A DNA stretch of 64,000 nucleotides from Protonemura montana (Eukaryota > Arthropoda > Insecta > Plecoptera > Nemouridae). The translations under genes and the position numbers were made by a program. Numbering within the stretch: position 1 is the first letter of the stretch; every line of letters starts with the position of its first letter. The notes under the pieces are model-generated. The model was not told the DNA's origin, did not search any database, and worked only from the letters and a program-made list of their open reading frames with translations. Positions 12,678-24,343 of the stretch are shown here, in pieces. The stretch covers positions 14,202,418-14,266,417 of the forward strand of contig OX387605.1 in assembly GCA_947568835.1 (NCBI GenBank), written 5' to 3'.

Positions 12678-15277
12678 CTGCAACAATGACACAAAATATA
12701 TAGAGAAGTAGAAATGTAAAGCAGATAAGATGCAGAGTTATCAACTTTCACAGAGTTATCAAGGATATATCGACCAGATTTTACTTCTAGATTCAGAGTC
12801 AGAGTAATGGACGGAGGTCAGCATCGTCTCGAAACAAATGATTTGCGAATTCTGATCTTTGTAAAAATAAAGAATTTTAAAAGAACAGGGGAAAAATGTT
12901 AAGCTTATAACTTTTTACTCTTTCCAAATAAAAAAGATTATAATTTTAAAGAAAAATGCTCTTTTCTTAGTTGGTGGGAACAATAAAAGTACCTATTTAA
13001 AATAAAATAAAATATTTTTATATTTTGGAATATTACCAATTTACATTTCAATATTCTGTAAGATTGCAAAGACTAGACTGACCTGGAGATGTAAGTTTAC
13101 TTCATCGCTTCGGCTCAGATAAGGAAAGTTGCCTCCCGACTTAAGATGTGCAAGTTTGGATGTTGGATAACACTTATACGTCTCCTTTTGCACTGTGTTG
13201 GAAAGGGCGTACTCGTCAAAAACGTCCAAGATTGTAATTGGCAACGGCAAGACCTTTTGCGGCTCCACGTAGCTATTGATGCAGTTGAGCGTCAGACGTG
13301 ACGCTAGCTCCTGCTGTGTCAATGATTCCAGCTGGAACAAATACAAAACAATATTGAAAGTGCTTTGAGAGGATGCAATTCTCAGCCAAGTAAAGGTAGA
13401 TAGATTCCTTTGATCAATGGATATTCTTGAAACTTAAGATTAATAATAATAATTTATTTATACATTTGTTTTGAGTTACATGTTATACTCGGTTACAAAC
13501 ATCTTAATATCATCTCTAAGTACAATTACAATTTTAGATTTTTAGAATTTTAATTTGGGTTTTAAATTTGTTGACATTATCTGCTATGGGATCCACTAAT
13601 TCCCTTGGGAGACGATTCCATGCACGTACACTGACTGCTAGAAAGGAGTATTTTCCTATATCTGTGTTGTAGCCCCTTTCCAGCATCTTCTTAGGGTGGT
13701 CCGATCTTCCGCGGTCTTGTGCTGTCTCCAGCCTCCTAACAATATCTCCCCAGGACTTATACCCCACAACTGATTTGTACAAATCAATAATGCTTTCTGG
13801 TAGGGCTGTGTTCTCTTTGAGTATGCAAATTTACTCACCTATTTAGAATAAAATAAGAAGAATACAAACAAAATTATTTTTTTGTTGGCCAGCAAGTAGT
13901 TTGCACTTAGGAAAAACTGTAGGGTGGACTACTAACAAAAATAAAAATTTAGATTTTTGAACATGTGTAACAAAATGGCTATCTGTTTCCTTTTTGACAA
14001 GCTTATTAAAGACTCACTCTTTCCACCATGAAGTCAATAGCATCAGCAATGCCTACATCAACATGATAGGAACTAAAATTGCCCATCACCATTTTCTTTA
14101 GCACAAGCGACGGTAAAATCCAGAATCTGTAAAACAACAAATGAAACTTCATGAGACTGCACATAGCAAAGTAAGGTATTCATCTGGTAAATATGTGTGA
14201 TCTTGAATGATGACAGCATATTTTTACCATCAGGAAATCAAACTTTGGCATAGCTTTGAAGATAAGAGATCAAATGGACAACAAATCAAATATATTCTAG
14301 GTAATGTTTAGTCAAGCTTAATATATTTGTTGGTAGGTAAAGCCATAGACAATGGCTAAATGGTCAAGAAAATATTAACAAATAGCAGTTCAAGCAGCAA
14401 GCCTCATTTAAAACTATTTCTAGTAAAACAACATATTTAGCTTGTTGTTTTATCATGAGATTGATAATTGCTCAAAATTGATAACATTAGCTTACAGGGA
14501 AGCAGAGTCATTATAGCTGAAGACAGAAGTGTCAGTGAAAGCATTGCAGAGGATCAGTGATGCAACTCGAGGACAGTTAGATGTGTGCTCAGCAAACTTC
14601 TGTGCGAGGAATCCTCCCAAGGAAGCGCCAAAGAGATGCACCTTATGGAGGCCAAGGTGATCAAGAAGTTTTCTGAACCCCTCGCACCATTCACTCACAC
14701 TCCAATATATGGGGTGTTCAGCCTAATAAAGATTTACATACTTAAGATTATTTCATTAGCAACAAACAACCATTTTTGGACAACATTTTTTGAAAGATTA
14801 GCAAACTCATAATTGCTGCAGTTATGTAATTGAAATATGGTTTATTCTACAAATGTCACGACATATTTTGTTGCTCCAGGAATGACACATAAATAAATAA
14901 TACATGACATTGGCATTATTTTTATCTTCATTGATATTTAAGACTCACTGCAATGACTCGGATTCCTTTCGAACTGAGAGCAAGCAGTTGTTTGAAGAAT
15001 ACATCTGCAGTTCCACTAACAGGTGGTAGGCAAATCAGTGGTGCTCGAACTGTCTTAGGACCTGAATCGTAGACCCTCCAACCCTTTAAAGAAAATACAG
15101 TGTTAATCAAATATTGAGGGTCATATTGTAAAGCATCAATGATAAAATATTTGAACATAACATTCAACATGCAGGCACCTTGGAAGAATCAGAATCAACC
15201 ACTATTTTCCTCAGCGGTATGCTACTTCTGAAACTGAGATATTCTTGGGATTGGGAAAACTCGCTACAGAAACTCAT
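12603..15277 (-). CDS. SPG21: Maspardin (SPG21/ACP33), complete six-exon gene
   Basis: The CDS joins 15179-15277, 14949-15083, 14496-14722, 14018-14126, 13083-13331 and 12603-12677 on the minus strand, giving 297 aa (human maspardin is 308). All introns are GT-AG and phases agree. Maspardin is an alpha/beta-hydrolase-fold protein known as a CD4-binding, endosomal/trans-Golgi protein; loss in humans causes Mast syndrome (SPG21). The nucleophile-elbow motif [18 protein letters not shown] is present, with Ser near residue 112. Other family signatures are [18 protein letters not shown] and [12 protein letters not shown]. Start: first ATG of the frame, giving [16 protein letters not shown]. The C-terminus after [15 protein letters not shown] is shorter than in the human protein. 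It is the gene nearest the left edge, about 2 kb from the unidentified gene upstream; no operon-like link is expected. Confidence 0.95.
13083..13331 (-). CDS. SPG21: Maspardin exon 5
   Basis: This 83-codon exon runs from [17 protein letters not shown] to [11 protein letters not shown]. It holds the conserved acid/His-side core ([24 protein letters not shown]). The acceptor is TTGTTCCAG| and the donor CAG|GTCAGT; both ends are phase 0. Confidence 0.95.
13441..13830 (-). mobile_element. 5'-truncated non-LTR (LINE) retrotransposon, 3' end
   Basis: On the minus strand an open frame ends with [20 protein letters not shown] followed by [12 protein letters not shown] and a stop. This is the typical C-terminal tail after the reverse transcriptase in CR1/Jockey/RTE-type LINEs (pattern W-N-x-L-P-x-x-x-V). 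Upstream, [20 protein letters not shown] continues the same frame until it loses similarity near 13830. After the stop, a short UTR ends in an ATT repeat at about 13441-13455, the usual simple-repeat tail of such elements. It lies inside maspardin intron 4 in the same orientation as the gene. No catalytic RT motif remains, so it is a dead 5'-truncated copy. The clade was not resolved. Confidence 0.8.
13534..13830 (-). pseudogene. LINE ORF2 C-terminal remnant
   Basis: About 95 codons of the reverse-transcriptase polyprotein tail remain, from [14 protein letters not shown] to the TAA stop. No start codon, endonuclease or RT catalytic core is present. The frame is still uninterrupted, which suggests a fairly recent insertion or a short fragment that has escaped stops. 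Confidence 0.7.
14018..14126 (-). CDS. SPG21: Maspardin exon 4
   Basis: The exon encodes [19 protein letters not shown] through AIDFMVER, aligning by eye with the family's lid region. The acceptor is TTTTACAG| and the donor AGA|GTGAGT. Confidence 0.95.
14496..14722 (-). CDS. SPG21: Maspardin exon 3 (nucleophile elbow)
   Basis: The exon begins [20 protein letters not shown] and carries the GASLGG elbow and the [15 protein letters not shown] strand. The acceptor is TTATTAG|GCT and the donor CCCT|GTAAGC, phase 2. The next exon completes the Leu codon. Confidence 0.95.
14949..15083 (-). CDS. SPG21: Maspardin exon 2
   Basis: This exon encodes 45 residues ([20 protein letters not shown] onward), including the [16 protein letters not shown] segment that forms the oxyanion-side loop of the hydrolase fold. 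The acceptor is TTTAAAG| and the donor GCA|GTGAGT; both ends are phase 0. Confidence 0.95.
15179..15277 (-). CDS. SPG21: Maspardin exon 1 (start codon)
   Basis: This exon encodes residues 1-33, ending in SDSSK. The donor is AAG|GTGCCT, phase 0. The fragment RKIVVDSD matches the N-terminal beta-strand region of the family. Any 5' UTR lies upstream of 15277 and was not delimited. Confidence 0.9.
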
Positions 15278-17386
15278 TGTGTAGGAAGGTCAGCCCACAT
15301 CGCCCTTATTATTGCACGAGAAAAACTGGCTCAGTAAACGAAAAACAACTCCATAATACCCAAATATGAGCTTCCGTGTCACAGAGGGTCACTGAACGTA
15401 ACGAACAGTTGTCAGATTTCACTGTCAACAAGGCCAATGTGTCAGCTGGCAGTAGCCATTTTATATAGTGCTCAAGGATTGGCTGCTTTGCTTGTGCGGG
15501 AAACATATGTTCGATCAAGATTATTTTGGAATCAAGAGCTCCGGACTCCGGACCACTTACAGAGTCAAGAAAAAATTCAAAATTGTATCATTTTAATTAA
15601 TACGTAGTTCCGCTAAGCGGGAAAATCAACAACGGTAAATTTTTAGCAAATAGTTGCGTGATTTTGAAAGAAACTTGAGAGAAAAAAAGTCAGTTTTCAT
15701 CGAAAGGAAAATGAAACGTGCATTAGTCGCTCCACAAAGTTATATCCCTATTTACTTCCACTTTCTAGTGAAAATTCACCAGTTAAATTGAATAAATGAA
15801 GGGATAATCGATTTTTGACCTTAAGGGTAATACCCGGGTAATGTTGTTGCCAGTTACCTAGTTTACGTGCTTTTCCCAATACAATATTTCCTAAAACCGA
15901 GTGGTCTCAGTACTTATTGCCCTAAGTAGGGCATTCTGATTACACAACTCTTGGAATAGAATGCTGGAACCAAGAACAATTGTCGCCTGGGTTTTTCTTT
16001 GGTAAAAATACTAGGGCTTCGCAAGCACTACTCGAGTTTCGTCATAAGATGAGCGTAGCAATATTTCGGGATTATATAATGAAGTCTGAAATTTGTGAAC
16101 AAAAAGAGAGAAAGCACATATGGGCTAAAAACATTGGAACTATTTAATTTTGATACGTAGATTTCACATCTTTGCAAATTTTGGTTAGAAAAATATAAAG
16201 TAGTTTTGGCGGTACAACTCCGAAGTATTAAACACTAGGCTTCACAGCGTATTTTAAGCTGTGTTGTAGATCAGCATAGTTTTTTTTTTTAATTCTTTAT
16301 TTTTCTTTGAAAAGGAGTACTTTGTATGCTTTTTTTGGTATTTTCTGTTCATTGAATTTTTTTTTAAATTTGTGAAACTGCCGTCATGGAACTACAAAAA
16401 AATTCTACAAAGTCTGAACATTTTCGTTGTCATGGAAACTATTTCTGCAAATTTCAACAACAATGTGCCTGTACTATAAACTCCAAAAAGTTCAATCATG
16501 GGGCATGAAACTTTTCTAAATTTTAAATGTTTCCAACAAATGTTTCTCAAAAACTAAGTTGTGAACAAACAAATGTGCTCTGCAAATTAAGTTCAAATCA
16601 GAGTGCAAACAGTCACTCAGAAGTGTTTTTTTTTTTTTTGTGGGGTATGTGAAAATGAAGATTTTGCTTCGCTAGCAAAGCTCATCAATTAAACCTACAT
16701 TTACAAACATTTCATTACAGTACCCAGAGCTAGATTTACGCACAGTCGGACAAGGCGCGCCATACCCGAGGGGTACATATAAGAGTGTCCCTGAGGTAAT
16801 ATATTACACAGAGAGAGTCGCTGCTACTTTTCAGATCACCGTAAATTGGGCAATCCACCAAACCTAATCACTAATCAGTACACATTTTAGATTCTTTAAT
16901 AATTTTAATTGTATTCGAACCTTTCTAAACTTAAACTTTGTGACTTTCTAAAAGCCACGAGAGTTTTGTGGAACCCAACCATCGTCAACTACACCTCCCC
17001 CCACCTCTCCCAACAAGATTGGGGAATGGGGGTGCAGCTGGTAAATCAGGCATGTCGGATAACAGTAGTTATAAACTTAAAAAGGTATTACAAGATACAA
17101 TTTGTATTGATATGTATCATTCCAATAGAAAAATATATAAATATGCGCTTTGATCAGGCAATTATCAGTTTTCGGAGCCTGTTGTCTCTCTGGCAAAACA
17201 CATGCAGGGGTGTTCATTCAAAGCCGACACTTTTTAACTTTAGTATCACCTTATTTTTTATCAAAAAAGTTTGTTTGTAATGTAGTTTGCAAATGTAGTT
17301 TGCAAAGAATCAACTCGTAACTGTCTTGATTTTTCTTCTTTGCAGTTCTACCCGTAATCTGCGCTTCTTCCTTCACGTCCAGCGTC
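15278..17386. other. Spacer between maspardin start and the next gene
   Basis: This is about 2.1 kb without a recognised gene. The left edge must include the maspardin promoter and 5' UTR, but no TATA box or initiator could be picked out with confidence. T-rich runs lie at about 16280-16290 and 16627-16639. The right edge is the 3' flank of the unidentified gene ending at 17387. Confidence 0.5.
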
Positions 17387-17692
17387 TTACAAGGACTGGA
17401 TCCCGTGAATGCCTCCGTTCTGCTCGACGTGAATGCTAGACTTGAAGTCAATGCCACGCACCATGGCCCGGAGTGCAAATGTCACACTGATTGCGACATT
17501 AGCGTCATTGATCCATCGCTCCAGATCAGTCGGTGGCTCATTGCCAGGCAGTGTATTATCGTCTGTCAGTTTGTTGTGGAAGCACTCTGTGAACTTCTCA
17601 GTGTCCTTTCCCGTATCAAAGAAGAATATCACAGAGTGATGCAACTCTTGCTTTGCTTGCATGCTTTGCAAAATAGCACCCTGCCATTCTTG
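17387..17692 (-). CDS. C-terminal exon of an unidentified protein
   Basis: About 101 codons on the minus strand read as well-composed protein, from QEWQGAILQSMQAKQELHHS through VIFFFDTGKDTEKFTECFHN to a C-terminus of GGIHGIQSL and a TAA stop. The start has helical, Gln-rich character, followed by a hydrophobic strand (VIFFFD) and a second helical block (LERWINDANVAISVTFALRA). I do not recognise the family and assign no function. An in-frame TAA just upstream means the exon must begin at a splice acceptor, most simply ATTAAGAG|CAA at 17692, although its polypyrimidine tract is poor. The composition argues for a real coding exon. Confidence 0.55.
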   Translation of the reverse strand, partial: QEWQGAILQSMQAKQELHHSVIFFFDTGKDTEKFTECFHNKLTDDNTLPGNEPPTDLERWINDANVAISVTFALRAMVRGIDFKSSIHVEQNGGIHGIQSL

Positions 17693-18242
17693 CTCTTAAT
17701 CTGCAACTTTAGATCATCAATTTTAATTTAAAATAATCAAATCAGTCCAACCCAGACAGTAAGACAGTGTCTCAGCTTCTTTGGGTTGCGTTAGTGTTGG
17801 CCTCCCTCATAGCATTCTATCCTAGTTACTAAGAACTTTGGTTCTAAGTGATATTTTGGGAATTTGATAGTTGAAAGAGATCTTTTATTTTATTATTTTA
17901 GAATCCAATTAGCAAAAAATTAAAATTAAAATTCTGATTAAAAATTTCTTAAAATAAAGATTCTAACTCTACATTTTTTAGGCAAACATTTCAATTTCAA
18001 TTTCAAAAAATAAAATAAATGAAAATCATAGAGTAAACAAAGGTGTTGAGAAGGTAGATATAAAACTACAGTGTATTAAATCTCTACACAAGGCCAAGGT
18101 AATGTTGTTAGCTTCAGCAATGTCCTGAGAAGAACTAAGTGTTTTCAGTAGCAAACCATGAACAAACATCCAATTGCTGTTAGAAAAAATATTCAAATGT
18201 TGCAAATTCAGAACTATAGACAATACAAGTTAGGTTCATTAC

Positions 18243-18341
18243 CAGCTTCTGTATCAATTTCGATTGGAATGCACCAGTGCACAAAGCAGGCACATGCACA
18301 GGCTCTCGAAGACAGCATACCCGACCAAAATTGACACCGCT
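18243..18341 (-). CDS. Possible upstream exon of the unidentified gene
   Basis: A minus-strand frame reads GVNFGRVCCLREPVHVPALC, continues to SKLIQKL, and ends at a good donor CTG|GTAATG in phase 0. That phase matches the proposed start of the exon at 17692 and would give a continuous SKLIQKL-QEWQGAILQ helix. The exon's own acceptor (TTGAAG|) is weak, and a second frame is also open here with an ATG (MLSSRACACACFVHW), so the frame choice is uncertain. Confidence 0.3.
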
Positions 18342-20650
18342 TCAATTTAATTTCTCGAAATTAAAGGATTATAATTGGATAGTTGGTGATAAGAAGGTGT
18401 AGATAACCTTGGCACGTTTTTTGGAAATTACAATTTATTTAATTTTGTGCTGTATACAAACAGCACCGCTAAATCTGGTACAAAATTGGTAATTGGGACA
18501 TTTTTTCAGAGTTTGAACGTAAATCAGTAGACTATTTAAACTTCATACTCTAATCCTAGTGTTCTTGGTTCACTTCGAGGTTCGACAGCAGTGGGATTCC
18601 TCTTCTTCCTCCTAGACTAGGTTTGCTGTCCCTCGAGCAGACTACAAAAGGTCTCCATTTTTGCATCCTTCTTTATCTCTTCTTTTAACGAGAAGTTTGT
18701 CAAGTGTTCTTTCCTCATCAACCAGCATTATTTATCACCAGTCGGAATCGATATGCGTGGATTATTCCTGTAAATACCTATCTGTAGAATGTCTTGCCAA
18801 GTTAAGCAGTCAACACAATTGCCATTGTCAATTGCATCACTCTATAATTCCTGTGACTACAAAAACCAGTCGGCTAGACTTCCGTCAACTGGAGGCCGAC
18901 TTTCATTCAATCCCACTTTACCAATTAATTAATCGATTGATAACCGGGCCGACATTTTGTCTGGTGATTAGATCGGCTGTACCCCTAATACGCAAGCTTC
19001 AATACCGTCCTAGAATTGCTTCTAATTTTTGCCAGAACAGAACTTCAATTGCAGGGGAAATGCAAATGTAAAATTGTTAACAAAAGTGATCATATAAGAT
19101 GCAGCCATAAATCCTCCATAGCGAAAACCTTAGAGAAAGGAACCATTCCTTTCTCTTAGCAAAAACTGCACCACCCTGTCCACTAATCACTCATTGTCTT
19201 GCTGCTTTCCGCTTGGACACCAGGCCGGTAAAGAAAATTTGGCCGAAACCAGCCTCAATGGAAGTCCCTCGTCAACCTGGAGAAGTCCTGGAGAGGGATC
19301 TTGAAGCGATATAAAACAGAGAGACGGCGGTGCTGGCGTCGAAAGATAACTTTGGCTCGAACGATGGTACGCAAGTGCTCAAACACCCAGGTACCTAACT
19401 GGCGTTGCTATCAGCTGGAGGAAAACGGCTTCTTACAACGACACCAAAAGTTCAGAGTCGACGCTATGAGTGGAAATCACGACTTCGATGCCGTAAGCTC
19501 GGCGGCGGCGTCTTTACAGCATGGGTCATTTGACCCTCACCTTGATGTCATTATGAGATGTAGTGAGACATCTAAAAACTTTCAGATTTTGTAAAACTAT
19601 TTTGAGGTGGTACTGCCAAAACTATTTGATATTTTTACACCATCATTGCAAATATGTGAAAAACATAAAAATGAAGTAGTTGTGAAGTTTTTGGGCCTGT
19701 TTTATTCGCAAATTTCCAACTTAAATTTTGTTCATTTTGGCTGTTTTGTTTTGATTTATACTGTGGAATGGCTTCACATTTTTTCATCCCAAAATATCGC
19801 TACGATCATCTTAAAATGCAATTTAAATTGTGTTAGCAAAGCCCTAGTGATATAAACAGGCTTTTGCAGTTTTGATGTTACAGGCCGCTTTACATTTTGG
19901 TATGATATTTTCTCTTCATTCTATTGACATTATGATCTTGGGTGTAATGGCGATGAATCTTTGATTTTGTTAAGCTAGTTAAAAGTGAACTTTCATTCAC
20001 CTATCAATATCTGTGGTGCTATTTTTGCCACAGCTGAGTAGTAGAATAATTATCGATGCAATGTGTTTGTTTTATGTGATTGTAAAGATATATTCAATAA
20101 CAGTAAGTTGTGATATAGAAAATATTATCACTTAATCTAAGCTTAATCCAGCACATTATGCAATAATGTGTGAATATTATGTTGTAGCTGTTTTCATTTA
20201 ATCAGTCATATATCACGATAAATACACTGATAGTTTGTTTGTCATCCATTTCAAGGATAATATAAACTTTGACATGAATATTGAAACTGTACATTGTTTA
20301 ATGTCATCTTGGTTGTCAAAACAGCAATCATGCCGAATTTTAGATTTAGGCTTGGTAGCCAAGTGTAAGCGGTTAATTAAGAAAGCTTCGTTTAAAGCAA
20401 ATCAATAACGTACATAGAAGAGGAGTGCAGCCTAAGCTAGATTATATTTTAATAAATTGTAAAAGTAAGTAAAATGTAATATCTGATTCTAGTTAAATAA
20501 ATTTGAAAATCTTAGCAATTATTACCAAATTATTTGTTTCCCTGTTCCTGTGTAGGCATGCATTTTTTCCCCTTTACCATTCGTTGTATCAGCCGTAACG
20601 TTTTTGCAGTGGTATATTGTCTAGTTGTGATATCATATTATTTCCTGCCA
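18342..20650. other. Spacer without supported genes
   Basis: This is about 2.3 kb of AT-rich DNA. It includes a coding-like but stop-interrupted plus-strand stretch at about 19221-19549 (see findings). I saw no complete gene and no RNA gene. Confidence 0.4.
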
Positions 20651-20790
20651 CATTATTGCTGCGGCATGTCAAATTAGTGCGAAGTAAACTTATTCCGTGC
20701 TTAGTCGCAGCAGGAACATGTTCACACACGTGTTAAAATTGCCAGAAAATAATTTGTACACGGCTGTGAACATGCCCCTGCAATGACTAT
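20651..20790. mobile_element. MITE-like element, copy 1 (truncated)
   Basis: This 140-base stretch starts CATTATTGCTGCGGCATG and runs through GTGCGAAGTAAACTTATT, AACATGTTCACACACGTG and CCAGAAAATAATTTGTACAC. The order is the same as in copy 2 immediately to its right. Its right arm is cut short after a diverged GTGAACATGCCCCTGC, so it lacks the full terminal inverted repeat. It is about 90% similar to copy 2 by eye. Confidence 0.75.
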
Positions 20791-20795
20791 TTTTT

Positions 20796-20992
20796 GCTCA
20801 TTATTGCTGCGGCATATTGAACTGGTGCGAAGTAAACTTATTCGATGCTTAGTCACGGCAGGAACATGTTCACACACGTGTTTAAATTGCCAGAAAATAA
20901 TTTGTACACGGGTGTGAACATGTTCCTGCCGTGACTAAGCATCGAATGAGTTTACTTCGCATCAATTCAACATGCCGCAGCAATAATGAGCA
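20796..20992. mobile_element. MITE-like element, copy 2 (near-perfect inverted repeat)
   Basis: This 197-base element is bounded by TGCTCATTATTGCTGCGGCA on the left and its exact reverse complement on the right. The arms, about 80 bases each, pair almost perfectly, including CGATGCTTAGTCACGGCAGG and its complement. A short centre contains CCAGAAAATAATTTGTACAC. It has no coding capacity, and the structure fits a foldback or MITE-type DNA transposon derivative. No clear target-site duplication was identified. Transcripts would fold into a long hairpin. Confidence 0.85.
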
Positions 20993-21908
20993 ATGATAAT
21001 AATAATGAGACATGCTGGAGCGACTGACTTCATGCCTTATCATTTGGTACGTAATTTGAAATGCAATTCTTGGTCCAATGTCTTAGTTTTTACCGCATAA
21101 TTTCTCTTACCGCTTACAGTTATATAACAACTTCTGGCTGACAGACAAAACAATCCTAAAGAGTGTTAGATGTGTTTTACGGAGGTTTGCGGCCCCAAAA
21201 ATGGCCCGCAAACATCAAACAAAGCAATTCACATCTCAACATCGTACAGCGGTTCTGAAAACAACCACGCAACCAATCCTAAATGGTTCTTTAAAGAATT
21301 TCTCTCAGTCATTTAAAGATCAACCTCTCTACAGCAGCTTGTAGACTCAAGATACATAAATCAGCAATGAAACAGTTTGACAAATTTTAGTTTTATTTGT
21401 AAAGCACTAAGACAAACCTTGTCCAATTCAGTCGGCCACGACGTCGGCAAGCGTCGCTACACCGCATGACGACACTCTGTAAAACACATCAAGGGCGAAG
21501 CAACTCCCCCTCCTCTTTATTTCTAGCAAATTGGAAAACATTTGGAAGTTTTTGGAGAAGAAAACAATGTTTAACAATACAAGAGCTATGGTACCAAAAT
21601 ATAACTCAGCAAAATGATTGGCACAACAATTTTACTGTTTCTTACTTAAAACGAGTAGCACATACATTTTGAAGGTTCAATCAACATCAAGATACTTCTA
21701 CTAATTGACAAATATTTGTTTATGATTTTTGTGCAAATGAAACCTTTTTTGCAGTTGTTGCTGTTACCCGGGGACCTTTAATGCTGGAGGCCTGTGCAGG
21801 TAGGGAAATTGGGGATCTTTCCTGTATCGGTTAAGAGGCAATAAAACAAAAATAAATATTAATCGCTCAAGAACTGTCTTTTATTCAGTAGATTCACATC
21901 CATGGGTT
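20993..21908. other. Spacer and RpS2 3' flank
   Basis: No gene was seen here. On the minus strand the region immediately after the RpS2 stop is its 3' UTR and poly(A) site. Further left are short AT-rich stretches only. Confidence 0.5.
21880..21885 (-). terminator. RpS2: RpS2 poly(A) signal AATAAA
   Basis: A canonical AATAAA on the minus strand lies 24 bases past the RpS2 stop codon, implying a very short 3' UTR, as is common for ribosomal-protein mRNAs. Confidence 0.75.
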
Positions 21909-23829
<1,921 letters not shown>

Positions 23830-24211
23830 TATCTGCGAAACAACACTAATGCTGTCAAGACCACTACAAAAAACTCGTGGGCTTTAGTCAGACGGGTTTT
23901 CAAAAAAGTGTAAGTTTGTTACAAAATCAACAGTTTCAGTTAGTCTGAATATCGAAGATCTCTTCACTGCTTATTTAACCGAACAATAGAGTGAAGGTTT
24001 AAAAATAGTGAAATAAGCAGATCACAGAGATGAGCAAGTCTCAGACCATGAGGCCAGGCTTTTTATCTCTTATTTTGAGAGAAATTGAAAATAGAAGCGG
24101 CGATATTATAAATAAATAAACGCGCCGTACTACAAAGCTTTAATTGATGATATTTTAGTGCCTTTAACTAGTTTCTAACCCAGTCAAATACGTAAAAACA
24201 TTGGAGCTTAC

Positions 24212-24268
24212 ACGTGGTTACGTTGAAGAAGACAAGAACGGAAACAGAATGAATCGATATGCAAGATG
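24212..24268 (-). promoter_or_regulatory. RpS2: Probable RpS2 promoter / 5' UTR exon
   Basis: On the minus strand a pyrimidine-rich stretch (CTGTTTCCGTTCTTGTCTTC, 24225-24247) resembles the TOP-type start of ribosomal-protein mRNAs. It is followed by a donor-like CCACGT|GTAAGC at 24212. Immediately upstream is ATATCGAT (24253-24259), close to the DRE motif TATCGATA used by DREF at insect ribosomal-protein and other housekeeping promoters. The spliced distance to the coding exon fits a small non-coding first exon. The exact start is not determined. Confidence 0.45.
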
Positions 24269-24343
24269 GCTGACGTCCGCTACCTTACAGTTCTTGATTC
24301 GACCACAGGAGAAGACACTAGCACGATGTGCGGCAAAATTTGA
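24266..24343 (+). CDS. Small divergent ORF, 25 aa, unproven
   Basis: A plus-strand ATG in good context (CAAGATGGC) opens a 25-codon frame, MADVRYLTVLDSTTGEDTST onward, ending in TGA. It overlaps the presumed RpS2 promoter on the opposite strand. It could be the first exon of a divergent transcript, an upstream antisense product, or chance. I recognise no family. Confidence 0.15.
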   Translation: MADVRYLTVLDSTTGEDTSTMCGKI

